From Streptomyces shenzhenensis (GTDB lineage Bacteria > Actinomycetota > Actinomycetes > Streptomycetales > Streptomycetaceae): DNA of 64,000 bases. The notes below the pieces were generated by a model that saw nothing but the letters and a program-made list of their open reading frames with translations, was not told where the DNA came from and searched no databases. Positions 52,730 through 61,020 of this stretch are shown here, in pieces. Each line of letters begins with the position of its first letter. Position 1 is the stretch's first letter. The DNA lies in assembly GCF_021462265.1 (NCBI RefSeq), contig NZ_JAJONF010000036.1, forward strand, positions 1 to 64,000. The letters run 5' to 3'. Both the position numbers and the translations under genes were made by a program.

Positions 52730-52894
52730 ATGGCGGCGCTCGTCTGGTTGCTGATTCCGCTTGTGGCCGCGGTCGGTGCCGGTCTGTGGGGCAGCTGGGC
52801 CAACCGGACCAGGAGAGCGCGCAGCGACGGGCCGGAACTCGACGGGTACGCACGCTTCCGCGAGGCTATGGAGAAGTCCCGCTCCGGCGGCTGA
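52730..52894 (+). CDS. 54-residue single-pass membrane protein, probably damage-induced
   Basis: A small protein with one N-terminal membrane helix (residues 3-22, AALVWLLIPLVAAVGAGLWG) and a charged cytoplasmic-type tail (WANRTRRARSDGPELDGYARFREAMEKSR). The start is ATG at 52730, six bases after GGAGG; the alternative ATG at 52712 lacks a site. It lies behind an exact PafBC-type promoter and 80 bp before a YlbL-like protease gene. Size, topology and regulation resemble damage-induced division inhibitors such as SidA, DivS or YneA, without clear sequence similarity. The function is inferred from context only. Confidence 0.7.
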   Translation: MAALVWLLIPLVAAVGAGLWGSWANRTRRARSDGPELDGYARFREAMEKSRSGG

Positions 52895-52974
52895 GGGCAG
52901 CTGAGGGTGGCCGAGGCGCGTGTGACGGGTGGCCCTGACGGTGCGCTGACAGACCCGTCCCGTACTGTCGTCGC

Positions 52975-54072
52975 ATGCCACGCCGCACCGCGACGATGCT
53001 CGCCTCCACCCTGATGCTGATCGCGCTCCTGTGCGCCGGAGTGCTCATCAACGTGCCGTACTCGGAGATGTCTCCCGGCCCGACCGTGAACACGCTCGGG
53101 GACCACGACGGCGAGCCGGTGCTGCAGATCTCCGGGCACAAGACCTACGCGGCCTCCGGTCATCTGAACATGACCACGGTGAGGGTCACCAGCGCCGACT
53201 ACAGGATGAACCTCGTCGAGGCCGTCTACGGGTGGCTCTCCCACGACAGCAAGGTCGTCCCGCACGACACGCTCTACCCGGACGGCAAGACGGAGCAGCA
53301 GTCCACCCAGGAGAACGCCGAGGAGTTCAGCCAGTCCCAGGAGAGCGCGAAGGTCGCCGCTCTGAAGGAGCTGGGCGTTCCGGTGAAGTCCTGGGTGATC
53401 GTCTCCACGGTCCTCAAGGGCTCGCCGGCCGAGGGCAAGCTGCACGCCGGTGACGTGATCAAGGCCGTCGACGGTACGGCGGTCAAGCAGCCGGCCGACG
53501 TCGCCACGCTGGTGACCAAGCACAAGCCCGGCCAGGACGTCGTCTTCACCGTCGTGCCGGCCAAGGAACAGGCCGCCGCCGAGAAAGCGAACAAGACGGC
53601 CACCGGGACCGAGAAGGTCACCGTCACCACGACCACCTCCGACGACAGCGGCGCGAAGCGCGCCATCGTCGGGATCTCCGCCGGGACCGATCACACGTTC
53701 CCGTTCTCCATCGACATCAAGCTCGCCGACGTCGGCGGACCGAGCGCGGGGCTGATGTTCTCGCTCGGTATCTACGACAAGCTCACCCCGGGCGACCTCA
53801 CCGGCGGCAAGTTCGTCGCCGGCACCGGCACGATCGACGACGACGGCAAGGTCGGCCCGATCGGCGGCATCTCGATGAAGACCATCGGCGCGCGCAGCAA
53901 GGGCGCCCAGTACTTCCTGACCCCGGCCGACAACTGCGCCGAGGCCGCCAAGGACACCCCGAGCGGGCTCACCCTGGTCAAGGTCAAGACCATCGACGAC
54001 GCCCTCGCCGCGCTCAAGGACATCCGCGGCGGAGACACCGGCGCCCTGCCGAAGTGCACCACGGGGGACTGA
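52975..54072 (+). CDS. YlbL-like membrane-anchored PDZ-Lon protease
   Basis: A 365-residue extracytoplasmic protease. One N-terminal membrane anchor (residues 8-26), a PDZ domain (about 120-215; SWVIVSTVLKGSPAEGKLHAGDVI) and a Lon-type catalytic domain (about 230-360). The dyad is Ser257 in GGPSAG and Lys302 in GGISMK. Members of this group include B. subtilis YlbL, which with CtpA clears the division inhibitor YneA after DNA damage. The ATG follows a TACTGT -10-like hexamer, but read-through from the upstream damage promoter is possible. The M. tuberculosis counterpart in this order is Rv3194c. Confidence 0.9.
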   Translation: MPRRTATMLASTLMLIALLCAGVLINVPYSEMSPGPTVNTLGDHDGEPVLQISGHKTYAASGHLNMTTVRVTSADYRMNLVEAVYGWLSHDSKVVPHDTLYPDGKTEQQSTQENAEEFSQSQESAKVAALKELGVPVKSWVIVSTVLKGSPAEGKLHAGDVIKAVDGTAVKQPADVATLVTKHKPGQDVVFTVVPAKEQAAAEKANKTATGTEKVTVTTTTSDDSGAKRAIVGISAGTDHTFPFSIDIKLADVGGPSAGLMFSLGIYDKLTPGDLTGGKFVAGTGTIDDDGKVGPIGGISMKTIGARSKGAQYFLTPADNCAEAAKDTPSGLTLVKVKTIDDALAALKDIRGGDTGALPKCTTGD

Positions 54073-54088
54073 GACGGCGGGTACGCGG

Positions 54089-54125
54089 CCGGGGCGCCCC
54101 TCCTGAGGCAAGGGGGGCGCCCCGG
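54089..54125. terminator. Terminator between protease and PPA1309-like genes
   Basis: A 12-bp perfect stem CCGGGGCGCCCC / GGGGCGCCCCGG with a 13-base loop, between convergent genes ending at 54072 and 54164. Confidence 0.72.
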
Positions 54126-54163
54126 TGCCGTCCGGGGGCTGCCGGTGCGGTCCGGCGGCGAGC

Positions 54164-54706
54164 TCAGTCCTCGAACGTCGCCTTCAGCGCGTCCGCCAGG
54201 CCCGGCACCAGGTCGGGGCCGGTGAGGACCTCCGTCGGCGAGTCCTTCTCGCGCAGGCGCACCGCCGCGTCACGGCTGCCGTCGCGCAGCACGCCGACCG
54301 TCATCCGGACCTCCTGACGGTCCGGGTGGCTCGCCACCCACTTGGTCAGCCCGGCCTCGCTCAGTCCCTCGGGGACCTGGGACTCGGCGGACGGAGGCAG
54401 CATCAGCCGCTCCACGGTGAGCGCGCAGCCGACCACGGCGTCCGGCCAGGCGATGGTGCCCAGGAACTCGTCCAGCGCCTTTTCCGTTGGCACTTCGTCC
54501 TGCTCGATGGGTGTGAGACCGGTGGTCGCGGACTCGTCCTCCAGACCGAGCTGGGCGGCGAGAGCCGGTTCCTGGGCGCGCAGCCGTGCGGTGTCGACGA
54601 GGGCGAAGAGGCGAGCGGGCTGGTCCCAGCCGAGGCCGGAGGCGTACTCGTCGATCTCGAGTACGGCCCGGGTGAGCGGGTTCGCTGCCATGGGAGTGTT
54701 GGACAT
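54164..54706 (-). CDS. PPA1309 family protein
   Basis: A 180-residue soluble protein that fits the actinobacterial PPA1309 family: MAANPLTRAVLEIDEYASGLGWDQPARLFALVDT at the N-terminus, LGTIAWPDAVVGCALTVERLMLPP, and a C-terminal AVRLREKDSPTEVLTGPDLVPGLADALKATFED. No catalytic motif is visible. The start is ATG at 54706, with CAGGAT seven bases upstream suggesting a leaderless mRNA; the longer reading overlaps the divergent promoter. The function is unknown. Confidence 0.8.
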   Translation of the reverse strand: MSNTPMAANPLTRAVLEIDEYASGLGWDQPARLFALVDTARLRAQEPALAAQLGLEDESATTGLTPIEQDEVPTEKALDEFLGTIAWPDAVVGCALTVERLMLPPSAESQVPEGLSEAGLTKWVASHPDRQEVRMTVGVLRDGSRDAAVRLREKDSPTEVLTGPDLVPGLADALKATFED

Positions 54707-54740
54707 GGTCACAATCCTGCCTCGTTCCTGGCCGGAATCG

Positions 54741-54766
54741 GGAACCGAGTAAGCCGTGAGTAAGTT
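54741..54766 (+). promoter_or_regulatory. Possible ECF sigma (SigR-like) promoter of UPF0182 gene
   Basis: GGAAC-N18-GTT upstream of the UPF0182 gene resembles the SigR form GGAAT-N18-GTT. Only the short core elements match, so chance is possible. Confidence 0.3.
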
Positions 54767-54872
54767 GCATAGGTGTGGCCCCGCGATCACAGGGGGACAC
54801 GTCCGGTCCGCGAACAACAGGGCCTGACGCAACAACGGTGGATCAACAGCGGATCAAACAGCGAACTTCGAG

Positions 54873-57842
54873 GTGCGCACCTTGGCTTTCCAGATGCCGG
54901 ACCGCGGCGGAGGCCCGACGGGGCCACGGATCAGAGCGACGGGACGCCCGTCCCGGCGGGCTCGGACCCTGCTCCTGACACTGGGCGTCCTTGCCGTGCT
55001 CGGCATGGCGTTCACCATGTTCGCGGGCTTCTGGACGGACTGGCTCTGGTACCGGTCGGTGCACTACTCCTCGGTGTTCACCACCACCCTGTGGACCAAG
55101 ATCGGGCTGTTCTTCGTCTTCGGCCTGCTGATGGCCGCCGCGGTGGGGTTCAACATCTGGCTGGCCCACCGGCTGCGGCCCCCGCTGAGCGCCATGTCCA
55201 TGGAGCAGCAGAGCCTCGACCGCTACCGGATGGGCATCGCGCCGTACAAGAAGTGGCTGCTGCTCGCGGTCACCGCGCTGGTCGGGCTGATCGCCGGCGC
55301 GTCCGCGGCCGGTCAGTGGCGCACCTGGCTGATGTGGGTCAACGGCGTGCCCTTCCACCAGAAGGACCCGCAGTTCCACCTCGACGTCTCCTTCTACGCC
55401 TTCGACCTGCCCTGGTACCGCTTCCTGCTGGGCTTCGGCTTCGCCACCGCGATCCTCTCCCTGATCTCCGCCGCGCTCACCCACTACCTGTACGGCGGGC
55501 TGCGCGTCACCAGCCCCGGCGCGCGCGCCACGGGTGCCGCGACCGGACACCTCTCGGTGCTGCTCGGCATCTTCGTCGCCCTCAAGGCGGTCGCCTACTG
55601 GCTCGACCGCTACGGACTGGCCGTCAAGTCAAGCGACTTCAAGGCCACCGACAACTGGACCGGCCTCAGGTACGTCGACGCGAACGCGTATCTGCCGGCC
55701 AAGACGATCCTGTTCTGCATCGCGGTGATCTGCGCGCTGCTGTTCTTCGCCACCCTGTGGCGGCGCACCTGGCAGCTGCCCGTCATCGGCTTCGGCCTGA
55801 TGGTCCTGTCCGCGATCCTCATCGGCGGCCTCTATCCGGCGATCGTCCAGAAGTTCCAGGTCCAGCCCAACGAGCAGGCCAAGGAAGCCCCGTACGTCCA
55901 GAAGAACCTCAAGGCGACCCGCGAGGCGTACGGCATCGACGACACCCAGGTCACCGAGTACACGGGCAAGAGCACCACCACGGACAAGACCGAGCTCCGG
56001 AACGACGTCGGTGCCACGGCGAGCATCCGGATCATGGACCCGAACATCGTGTCGCCGACGTTCCAGCAGCTCCAGCAGATGCGGAACTACTACGCGTTCC
56101 CGACCAATCTGGACGTGGACCGCTACACCAAGGACGGCAAGGTCCAGGACACCGTCATCGGGCTGCGCGAGCTGAACCTGGCCGGCATCCCGAAGAACAA
56201 CTGGATCAACGACCACTTCCGGTACACCCACGGCTACGGCGTGGTCGCCGCCAAGGGCACCGAGGCCGACGACCAGGGCCAGCCGGTCTTCACCGAGTCC
56301 GACCTGCCGTCCACGGGCGCCCTGGGCACGTACCAGCAGCGCGTCTACTACGGCGAGAAGACGACCGCGTACTCGATCGTCGGCGGTCCCCAGAAGGAGA
56401 TCGACTACTCCGACGACAACGGCGAGAAGACCACCAGCTACGCGGGCAAGAGCGGGGTCAGCCTCGCCAGTCCGATCAACCGGGCCGCGTACGCGGTGGC
56501 GTTCAACGAGCCGCAGATCCTGTACTCCGGCGCGATCGGCAAGGGCTCGCGGATCCTGTACAACCGCACGCCCAAGGAGCGCGTCGAGGCGGTCGCCCCC
56601 TGGCTGACCATCGACGGCGACGCCTACCCGGCCGTGGTGAAGGGCCGGATCCAGTGGATCGTCGACGCGTACACGACGTCGAACGGCTACCCCTACGCCT
56701 CCCGGACCACCCTCGGTGACACGACCGCCGACTCGCTGACCGCGACCAACAACTCCCGTGCGGTGGTGGCCCAGCAGAACCAGGTCAACTACATCCGCAA
56801 CTCGGTGAAGGCGACCGTCGACGCGTACACCGGCGAGGTCAAGCTCTACCAGTGGGACACGAAGGACCCGGTGCTGAAGACCTGGATGAAGGCCTTCCCC
56901 GGCACCGTGCAGCCCAAGAGCGCCATCTCGCAGGACCTGATGGACCATCTCCGGTACCCCCAGGACCTGTTCAAGGTCCAGCGCGAGCTGCTCACCCGTT
57001 ACCACGTGACGGACGCTCAGACGTTCCTGACCGGCAGCGAGGTGTGGCAGGTGCCGGACGACCCGAGCAACAACTCGGGCGACGCGGTGCCGCCGTACTA
57101 CCTGAGCATGAAGATGCCCGACCAGAGCGCGCAGGCGTTCTCGCTGTCGACGACGTTCACGCCCAACGGCCGGGACAACCTCAGCGCGTTCATGTCGGTC
57201 GACTCCGAGGCCGGTTCGAAGGACTACGGCAAGATCAGAATCCTGAAACTGCCGACCAGTACGACCGTCGACGGACCCAAACAGGTCCAGAGCAAGTTCA
57301 ACTCCGAACAGGACATCGCCGCCGCCATCAAACTCCTCAAGGGCGGCGACTCCGAGGTGGAGTACGGCAATCTGCTCACCGTGCCGCTGGACGGCGGCCT
57401 GCTGTACGCGGAGCCGGTCTACGTACGCGGGGCCGGGGTCAAGTACCCGCTGCTGCGCAAGGTCCTGGTGACCTACGAGGGCAGGACCGCCTTCGAGAAC
57501 ACCCTCGACGAGGCGCTCGACAAGGTCTTCGGCTCGGCCGGCTCGGACACGGGACCCCCGGACACCGGCACGACCACACCGCCGACGTCCGCCAACCCCA
57601 CCGTCCAGCAGGCGCTGAACGACGCCCAGAAAGCCTTCGACGCGGGTCAGGAGGCCCTGAAGAAGGGCGACTGGACGGCGTACGGCAAGGCCCAGGACCA
57701 GCTCCAGGAGGCGCTGAAGCGGGCCGAGGACGCACAGTCCAAGGCCGGTAAGGCCGGCGGTGGCGCGACGGCGAGCAGCAGCCCGAGTCCCGCGGCGAGC
57801 ACCAGCCCCAGTCCGAGCGGGAGTTCCAGCCCAAGCGGATGA
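54873..57842 (+). CDS. UPF0182 large membrane protein
   Basis: A 989-residue member of UPF0182 (M. tuberculosis Rv3193c). Seven membrane segments lie in the first third (from about residues 34-54 to 310-330), with conserved FTDWLWYRSVHYSSVF and QFHLDVSFYAFDLPWYRFLLGF. A large extracytoplasmic domain follows (330-880; e.g. YYAFPTNLDVDRY and RILYNRTPKERV). The tail is a helical ALNDAQKAFDAGQEALKKGDW segment and a Ser/Pro run. The function is unknown. The start could be GTG at 54873 or ATG at 54894; neither has a clear site. Divergent from the PPA1309-like gene. Confidence 0.9.
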   Translation: MRTLAFQMPDRGGGPTGPRIRATGRPSRRARTLLLTLGVLAVLGMAFTMFAGFWTDWLWYRSVHYSSVFTTTLWTKIGLFFVFGLLMAAAVGFNIWLAHRLRPPLSAMSMEQQSLDRYRMGIAPYKKWLLLAVTALVGLIAGASAAGQWRTWLMWVNGVPFHQKDPQFHLDVSFYAFDLPWYRFLLGFGFATAILSLISAALTHYLYGGLRVTSPGARATGAATGHLSVLLGIFVALKAVAYWLDRYGLAVKSSDFKATDNWTGLRYVDANAYLPAKTILFCIAVICALLFFATLWRRTWQLPVIGFGLMVLSAILIGGLYPAIVQKFQVQPNEQAKEAPYVQKNLKATREAYGIDDTQVTEYTGKSTTTDKTELRNDVGATASIRIMDPNIVSPTFQQLQQMRNYYAFPTNLDVDRYTKDGKVQDTVIGLRELNLAGIPKNNWINDHFRYTHGYGVVAAKGTEADDQGQPVFTESDLPSTGALGTYQQRVYYGEKTTAYSIVGGPQKEIDYSDDNGEKTTSYAGKSGVSLASPINRAAYAVAFNEPQILYSGAIGKGSRILYNRTPKERVEAVAPWLTIDGDAYPAVVKGRIQWIVDAYTTSNGYPYASRTTLGDTTADSLTATNNSRAVVAQQNQVNYIRNSVKATVDAYTGEVKLYQWDTKDPVLKTWMKAFPGTVQPKSAISQDLMDHLRYPQDLFKVQRELLTRYHVTDAQTFLTGSEVWQVPDDPSNNSGDAVPPYYLSMKMPDQSAQAFSLSTTFTPNGRDNLSAFMSVDSEAGSKDYGKIRILKLPTSTTVDGPKQVQSKFNSEQDIAAAIKLLKGGDSEVEYGNLLTVPLDGGLLYAEPVYVRGAGVKYPLLRKVLVTYEGRTAFENTLDEALDKVFGSAGSDTGPPDTGTTTPPTSANPTVQQALNDAQKAFDAGQEALKKGDWTAYGKAQDQLQEALKRAEDAQSKAGKAGGGATASSSPSPAASTSPSPSGSSSPSG

Positions 57843-57907
57843 TCCCAAGGCGGATGATCCCGAGGCGGGTCATCCCCAGCGGATGCTCCCGGGCGACTGA
57901 TCGCGAG
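57835..57907. repeat. Degenerate 14-15-bp tandem repeat after UPF0182
   Basis: Four to five copies of GCGGATGATCCCRAG-like units start at the end of the UPF0182 gene and run into the gap before the tRNA. The first two copies differ at one base. Confidence 0.65.
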
Positions 57908-57985
57908 CCGGTGATCCGAGTGGGGTGATCCCGGGCTGGTGATCAGGCAGCCCCGCCGCGCCGTGGTACGGTTCTACTGCAACGG

Positions 57986-58059
57986 CGCGGGGTGGAGCAG
58001 CTCGGTAGCTCGCTGGGCTCATAACCCAGAGGTCGCAGGTTCAAATCCTGTCCCCGCTA
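57986..58059 (+). tRNA. Initiator tRNA-Met (CAT), copy 1
   Basis: A 74-base cloverleaf from CGCGGGGTGG to CCCCGCTA. The anticodon loop is CTCATAA. The three consecutive G-C pairs of the anticodon stem (GGG/CCC) and the unpaired 1-72 position mark an initiator tRNA. CCA is not encoded. A terminator follows within 10 bp. An identical copy lies at 60220. Confidence 0.95.
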
Positions 58060-58067
58060 CTGAAGTC

Positions 58068-58100
58068 GAAGGCCCGGATCCTCTTGGGATCCGGGCCTTC
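58068..58100 (+). terminator. Terminator after initiator tRNA copy 1
   Basis: Perfect 14-bp stem GAAGGCCCGGATCC-TCTTG-GGATCCGGGCCTTC directly after the tRNA. Confidence 0.8.
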
Positions 58101-58282
58101 GTGCGTTCCGGTGGCCGGACGGGCGGCGAACGCATGTACCGGTGGACCGGGTCGCCGCGCCGCTGTGGGGAGTTGGCTGAGATGTGTTTGACTTGTCGTT
58201 CTGTGGGCATGTCGACAAAACGCTGAAGTGACCTCACGGTCTGCGGTATACGTGGTGTACCCAGGTTGCAGGTGGTGCGACG

Positions 58283-60136
58283 ATGAACGTTATGGGGGAC
58301 AAGGCAACTCTGTTCGGGACAGGGCGATTTGTGCAGTCTTCGGGCGAGGAGCCGACCCGCGACGAGGCCGCCGAGGCCGCTGAGGAGGCACGTCACCGGC
58401 TCCAGGCCGAGGCCGGTGACGTGGAGTCGATGAGTGTGCTCGGGGCCATGCTGCTGCGCCGTGGCGACCTCGACGGCGCCGAACCCCGGCTGCGCGCGGC
58501 CACCGCCGCCGGTGACCGGGCCGCCGCCAACAACCTCGGTGTCCTGCTGCACCAGCGCGGCTACCCCGAGGAGGCCGCCGGCTGGTGGCGGATCGCCGCC
58601 GTCGCCGGATCCGCGGCCGCCGCCCACGCGCTGGGCCGCCACCACCGCGAACGCGGCGACGAACCCGCTGCCGAGTACTGGCTGCGCCAGTCCGCCGAGC
58701 AGGGGCACGCGCTCGGCGCCTACGCGCTGGCCGACCTGCTGGAGCACCGGGGCGACACGGCCGCCGGGCAGTGGATGCGGGCCGCCGCCGAGCGGGGGCA
58801 CCGCGAGGCGGCGTACCGGCTGGCGTGCGCGCTCGACCGCAGGGCGGCCGCAAGCGAGGGTGAGACCGGGCGTGGCGACGGTGCCGGCACGCGGCCTCCC
58901 GCGGGGGCCGCGACCGGGACCCCGGACTCCGACGAGGCCGAGCAGTGGTACCGGCAGGCAGCCGCGCGCGGGCACCGGCGGGCCGCACTGCACCTGGGGG
59001 CGATCCTGGAGCGGCGCGGCGAGCTCAAGGAGGCCGGGCGCTGGTACCTGACCTCCGCCAAGGACGGCGAGGCCAGGGCCGCCTGCGCGCTCGGTTTCCT
59101 GCTGCGCGACGCCGGGGACACCGAGAGCGCCGCCGTCTGGTGGCTGCGAGCCGCCCAGGACGGCGACGGCAACGCGGCGAACGCGCTCGGCGCGCTGCAC
59201 GCCGAGCGCGGCGAGACCCAGACCGCCGAGCGCTGGTACCGGGCCGCGATGGACGCCGGCGACGACAACGGGGCGTACAACCTCGGGCTGCTCTGCGCCG
59301 AGCAGGGGCGGACCGCGCAGGCCGAGCAGTGGTACCGGCGGGCCGCGTACGCCGGGCACCGCGAGGCCGCGAACGCGCTCGCCGTCCTGCTGCTCCAGGT
59401 CGGCGACACGAGCGGCGCCGAACCGTGGTTCTCCAAGGCGGCGGAGGCGGGCAGCGTGGACGCCGCTTTCAACCTCGGCATCCTGTACGCCGGGCGGGGC
59501 GAGGACCGGGTCGCGCTGCGCTGCTACGAGCAGGCGGCCGCCGCCGGGCACACGGAGGCGGCCCTGCAGGTCGGCATCGCCCGGCTGCGTGAGGGCGACG
59601 AGGCCGCCGCCGAGCGCCACCTGCGGTGTGCGGCGGGCGGGGGCAGCGCCGAGGCCGCCTACCGGCTCGCCGCCGTCCTCGACGCGCGCCGGCCGCCGGT
59701 GCCGGAGCACGAGCTCGGCGAGTCGTCCCTGAACGTGAAGACCGAGTGCGAGGAGTGGTACGAGCGGGCCGCCACGCAGGGGCACCGGCGGGCCCAGGTG
59801 CGGGTCGGGATGCTGGCCGCGGCGCGCGGGGACGTGGTGGAGGCGGCGCGCTGGTACCGGGCGGCGGCCGAGGCCGGGTCGCGCAACGGCGCGTTCAATC
59901 TCGGGCTGCTGCTGGCCCGGGAGGGCAGCGAGCCGGAGGCGGCCGTGTGGTGGGAGCGGGCCGCCGACGCGGGGCACGGGCGGGCGGCGTTGCGGCTCGC
60001 TCTGGTCTACGCGCGTCGGGGCGAGCTGGCCGAGGGGCAGCGGTGGGCCGACCGGGCGGTGGCGCTGGGCCCGGCGGAGGTGACCGAGCGGGCGGGACGG
60101 CTCCGGGACGCGCTGCGGGAGGAGCTGTCCGCGTAG
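58283..60136 (+). CDS. Sel1/TPR repeat protein
   Basis: A 617-residue protein composed almost entirely of Sel1-like helical repeats of about 36 residues, each with a core like AEQWYRQAAARGHRRAALHLGAI; roughly fourteen can be counted. There is no signal peptide, so it should be a cytoplasmic scaffold for protein-protein contacts. Low-complexity insert at about 193-214. ATG start at 58283 behind AGGTGGT; an in-frame ATG follows at 58292. It lies between two identical initiator tRNA genes. The partner is unknown. Confidence 0.85.
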   Translation: MNVMGDKATLFGTGRFVQSSGEEPTRDEAAEAAEEARHRLQAEAGDVESMSVLGAMLLRRGDLDGAEPRLRAATAAGDRAAANNLGVLLHQRGYPEEAAGWWRIAAVAGSAAAAHALGRHHRERGDEPAAEYWLRQSAEQGHALGAYALADLLEHRGDTAAGQWMRAAAERGHREAAYRLACALDRRAAASEGETGRGDGAGTRPPAGAATGTPDSDEAEQWYRQAAARGHRRAALHLGAILERRGELKEAGRWYLTSAKDGEARAACALGFLLRDAGDTESAAVWWLRAAQDGDGNAANALGALHAERGETQTAERWYRAAMDAGDDNGAYNLGLLCAEQGRTAQAEQWYRRAAYAGHREAANALAVLLLQVGDTSGAEPWFSKAAEAGSVDAAFNLGILYAGRGEDRVALRCYEQAAAAGHTEAALQVGIARLREGDEAAAERHLRCAAGGGSAEAAYRLAAVLDARRPPVPEHELGESSLNVKTECEEWYERAATQGHRRAQVRVGMLAAARGDVVEAARWYRAAAEAGSRNGAFNLGLLLAREGSEPEAAVWWERAADAGHGRAALRLALVYARRGELAEGQRWADRAVALGPAEVTERAGRLRDALREELSA

Positions 60137-60219
60137 ACCGCTGTTCTCGCAGGTCAGGAGGGTCGACCGGTATTGATTTGCCTCCGTCCGTGTCTCTCAC
60201 GTAGTGTTGCGTTCATCGA

Positions 60220-60293
60220 CGCGGGGTGGAGCAGCTCGGTAGCTCGCTGGGCTCATAACCCAGAGGTCGCAGGTTCAAATCCTGTCCCCGCTA
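60220..60293 (+). tRNA. Initiator tRNA-Met (CAT), copy 2
   Basis: Identical over all 74 bases to the copy at 57986, with the same initiator marks. The identity continues only a few bases downstream (CTGAAG), then the flanks differ. Confidence 0.95.
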
Positions 60294-60300
60294 CTGAAGG

Positions 60301-60338
60301 CCGAGGGCCGGAATCCGGAAACGGGTTCCGGCCCTCGG
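60301..60338 (+). terminator. Terminator after initiator tRNA copy 2
   Basis: A 13-bp stem CCGAGGGCCGGAA / TTCCGGCCCTCGG, followed by TGTTTG. Confidence 0.75.
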
Positions 60339-60422
60339 TGTTTGCGCCCCATGGGTTCACTGCGCTCATGAACGCCCATATGCCCCTGCGCCTGCACGCG
60401 TCCTCACGGAGGCATGACGAAA

Positions 60423-60455
60423 GCCCCGGCGCGCACCGCGAGCGAGCGCCGGGGC
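60423..60455 (-). terminator. Terminator of catR
   Basis: A 10-bp stem GCCCCGGCGC / GCGCCGGGGC; on the minus strand it is followed by TTTCGT, 20 bp after the catR stop. Confidence 0.7.
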
Positions 60456-60474
60456 CTTCGGGAACGTGACTACG

Positions 60475-60894
60475 TCAGACGAGTGCCGCGCAGTCCGGGC
60501 ACAGGCCGCGGTACGTCATCTCGACGCCGGAGACCGTGAAGCCGAAGCGCTCCGAGGCGGGGAGGTCGGCCAGCGGGTTGCCGGTCGGGTGGACGTCGCG
60601 GATCGAGCCGCAGCGGGCGCAGATCAGGTGATGGTGCGGCCGGTGCGCGTTCGGGTCGTACCGCTTGGCGCGCTTGTCCGTCGAGACCTCGACGACCTCG
60701 CCGAGTGAGACCAGCTCGCCCAGTGTGTTGTAGACGGTCGCCCGGGAGATCTCGGGCAGCTTGGCGGCCGCTCTGGCGTGGACCTCGTCGGCCGTCAGAT
60801 GGACGTGTTCGCCGTCGAGCACCTCGGCTACGACGCGTCGCTGCGCGGTCATCCGCCATCCGCGTCCACGCAGCCGTTCCAGAAGGTCACTCAT
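60475..60894 (-). CDS. catR: CatR-like Fur/PerR-family repressor
   Basis: A 139-residue Fur-family regulator. The winged helix is at residues 1-80 (RMTAQRRVVAEVLDGEHVHLTADEVHARA). The HPHHHLICARCG metal site and the second Cys pair CPDC give a structural zinc; the other His/Asp ligands suit a peroxide-sensing PerR-type site. It is divergent from catA, 126 bp apart, and the gap contains a Fur-type palindrome inside the catA promoter. This is the arrangement of S. coelicolor catR-catA, in which CatR represses catalase until peroxide inactivates it. The start is ATG at 60894. Confidence 0.88.
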   Translation of the reverse strand: MSDLLERLRGRGWRMTAQRRVVAEVLDGEHVHLTADEVHARAAAKLPEISRATVYNTLGELVSLGEVVEVSTDKRAKRYDPNAHRPHHHLICARCGSIRDVHPTGNPLADLPASERFGFTVSGVEMTYRGLCPDCAALV

Positions 60895-60954
60895 GGAATT
60901 CAGCCTAACAGCAGGGGCTCCTTTTTCCGAACAGGTGTGACTTTGGAGTTCAAC

Positions 60955-60982
60955 TTGACTTGGACTAAGTCCAATGTAGGAT
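60955..60982 (+). promoter_or_regulatory. catA promoter with Fur/CatR operator
   Basis: TTGACT (60955-60960), 16-bp spacer, TAGGAT (60977-60982). The spacer holds a perfect 7-1-7 palindrome TTGGACT-A-AGTCCAA (60960-60974), placed so a bound repressor would block RNA polymerase. Confidence 0.8.
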
Positions 60983-61020
60983 CGAGTTCTGGGTTAGCAG
61001 AGTGACAGGAACGGTGTGAA

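Noticed and set aside
58019..59977. 652-codon minus-strand open frame
   Set aside because: Antisense shadow of the Sel1-repeat gene; repetitive and without any recognisable domain.
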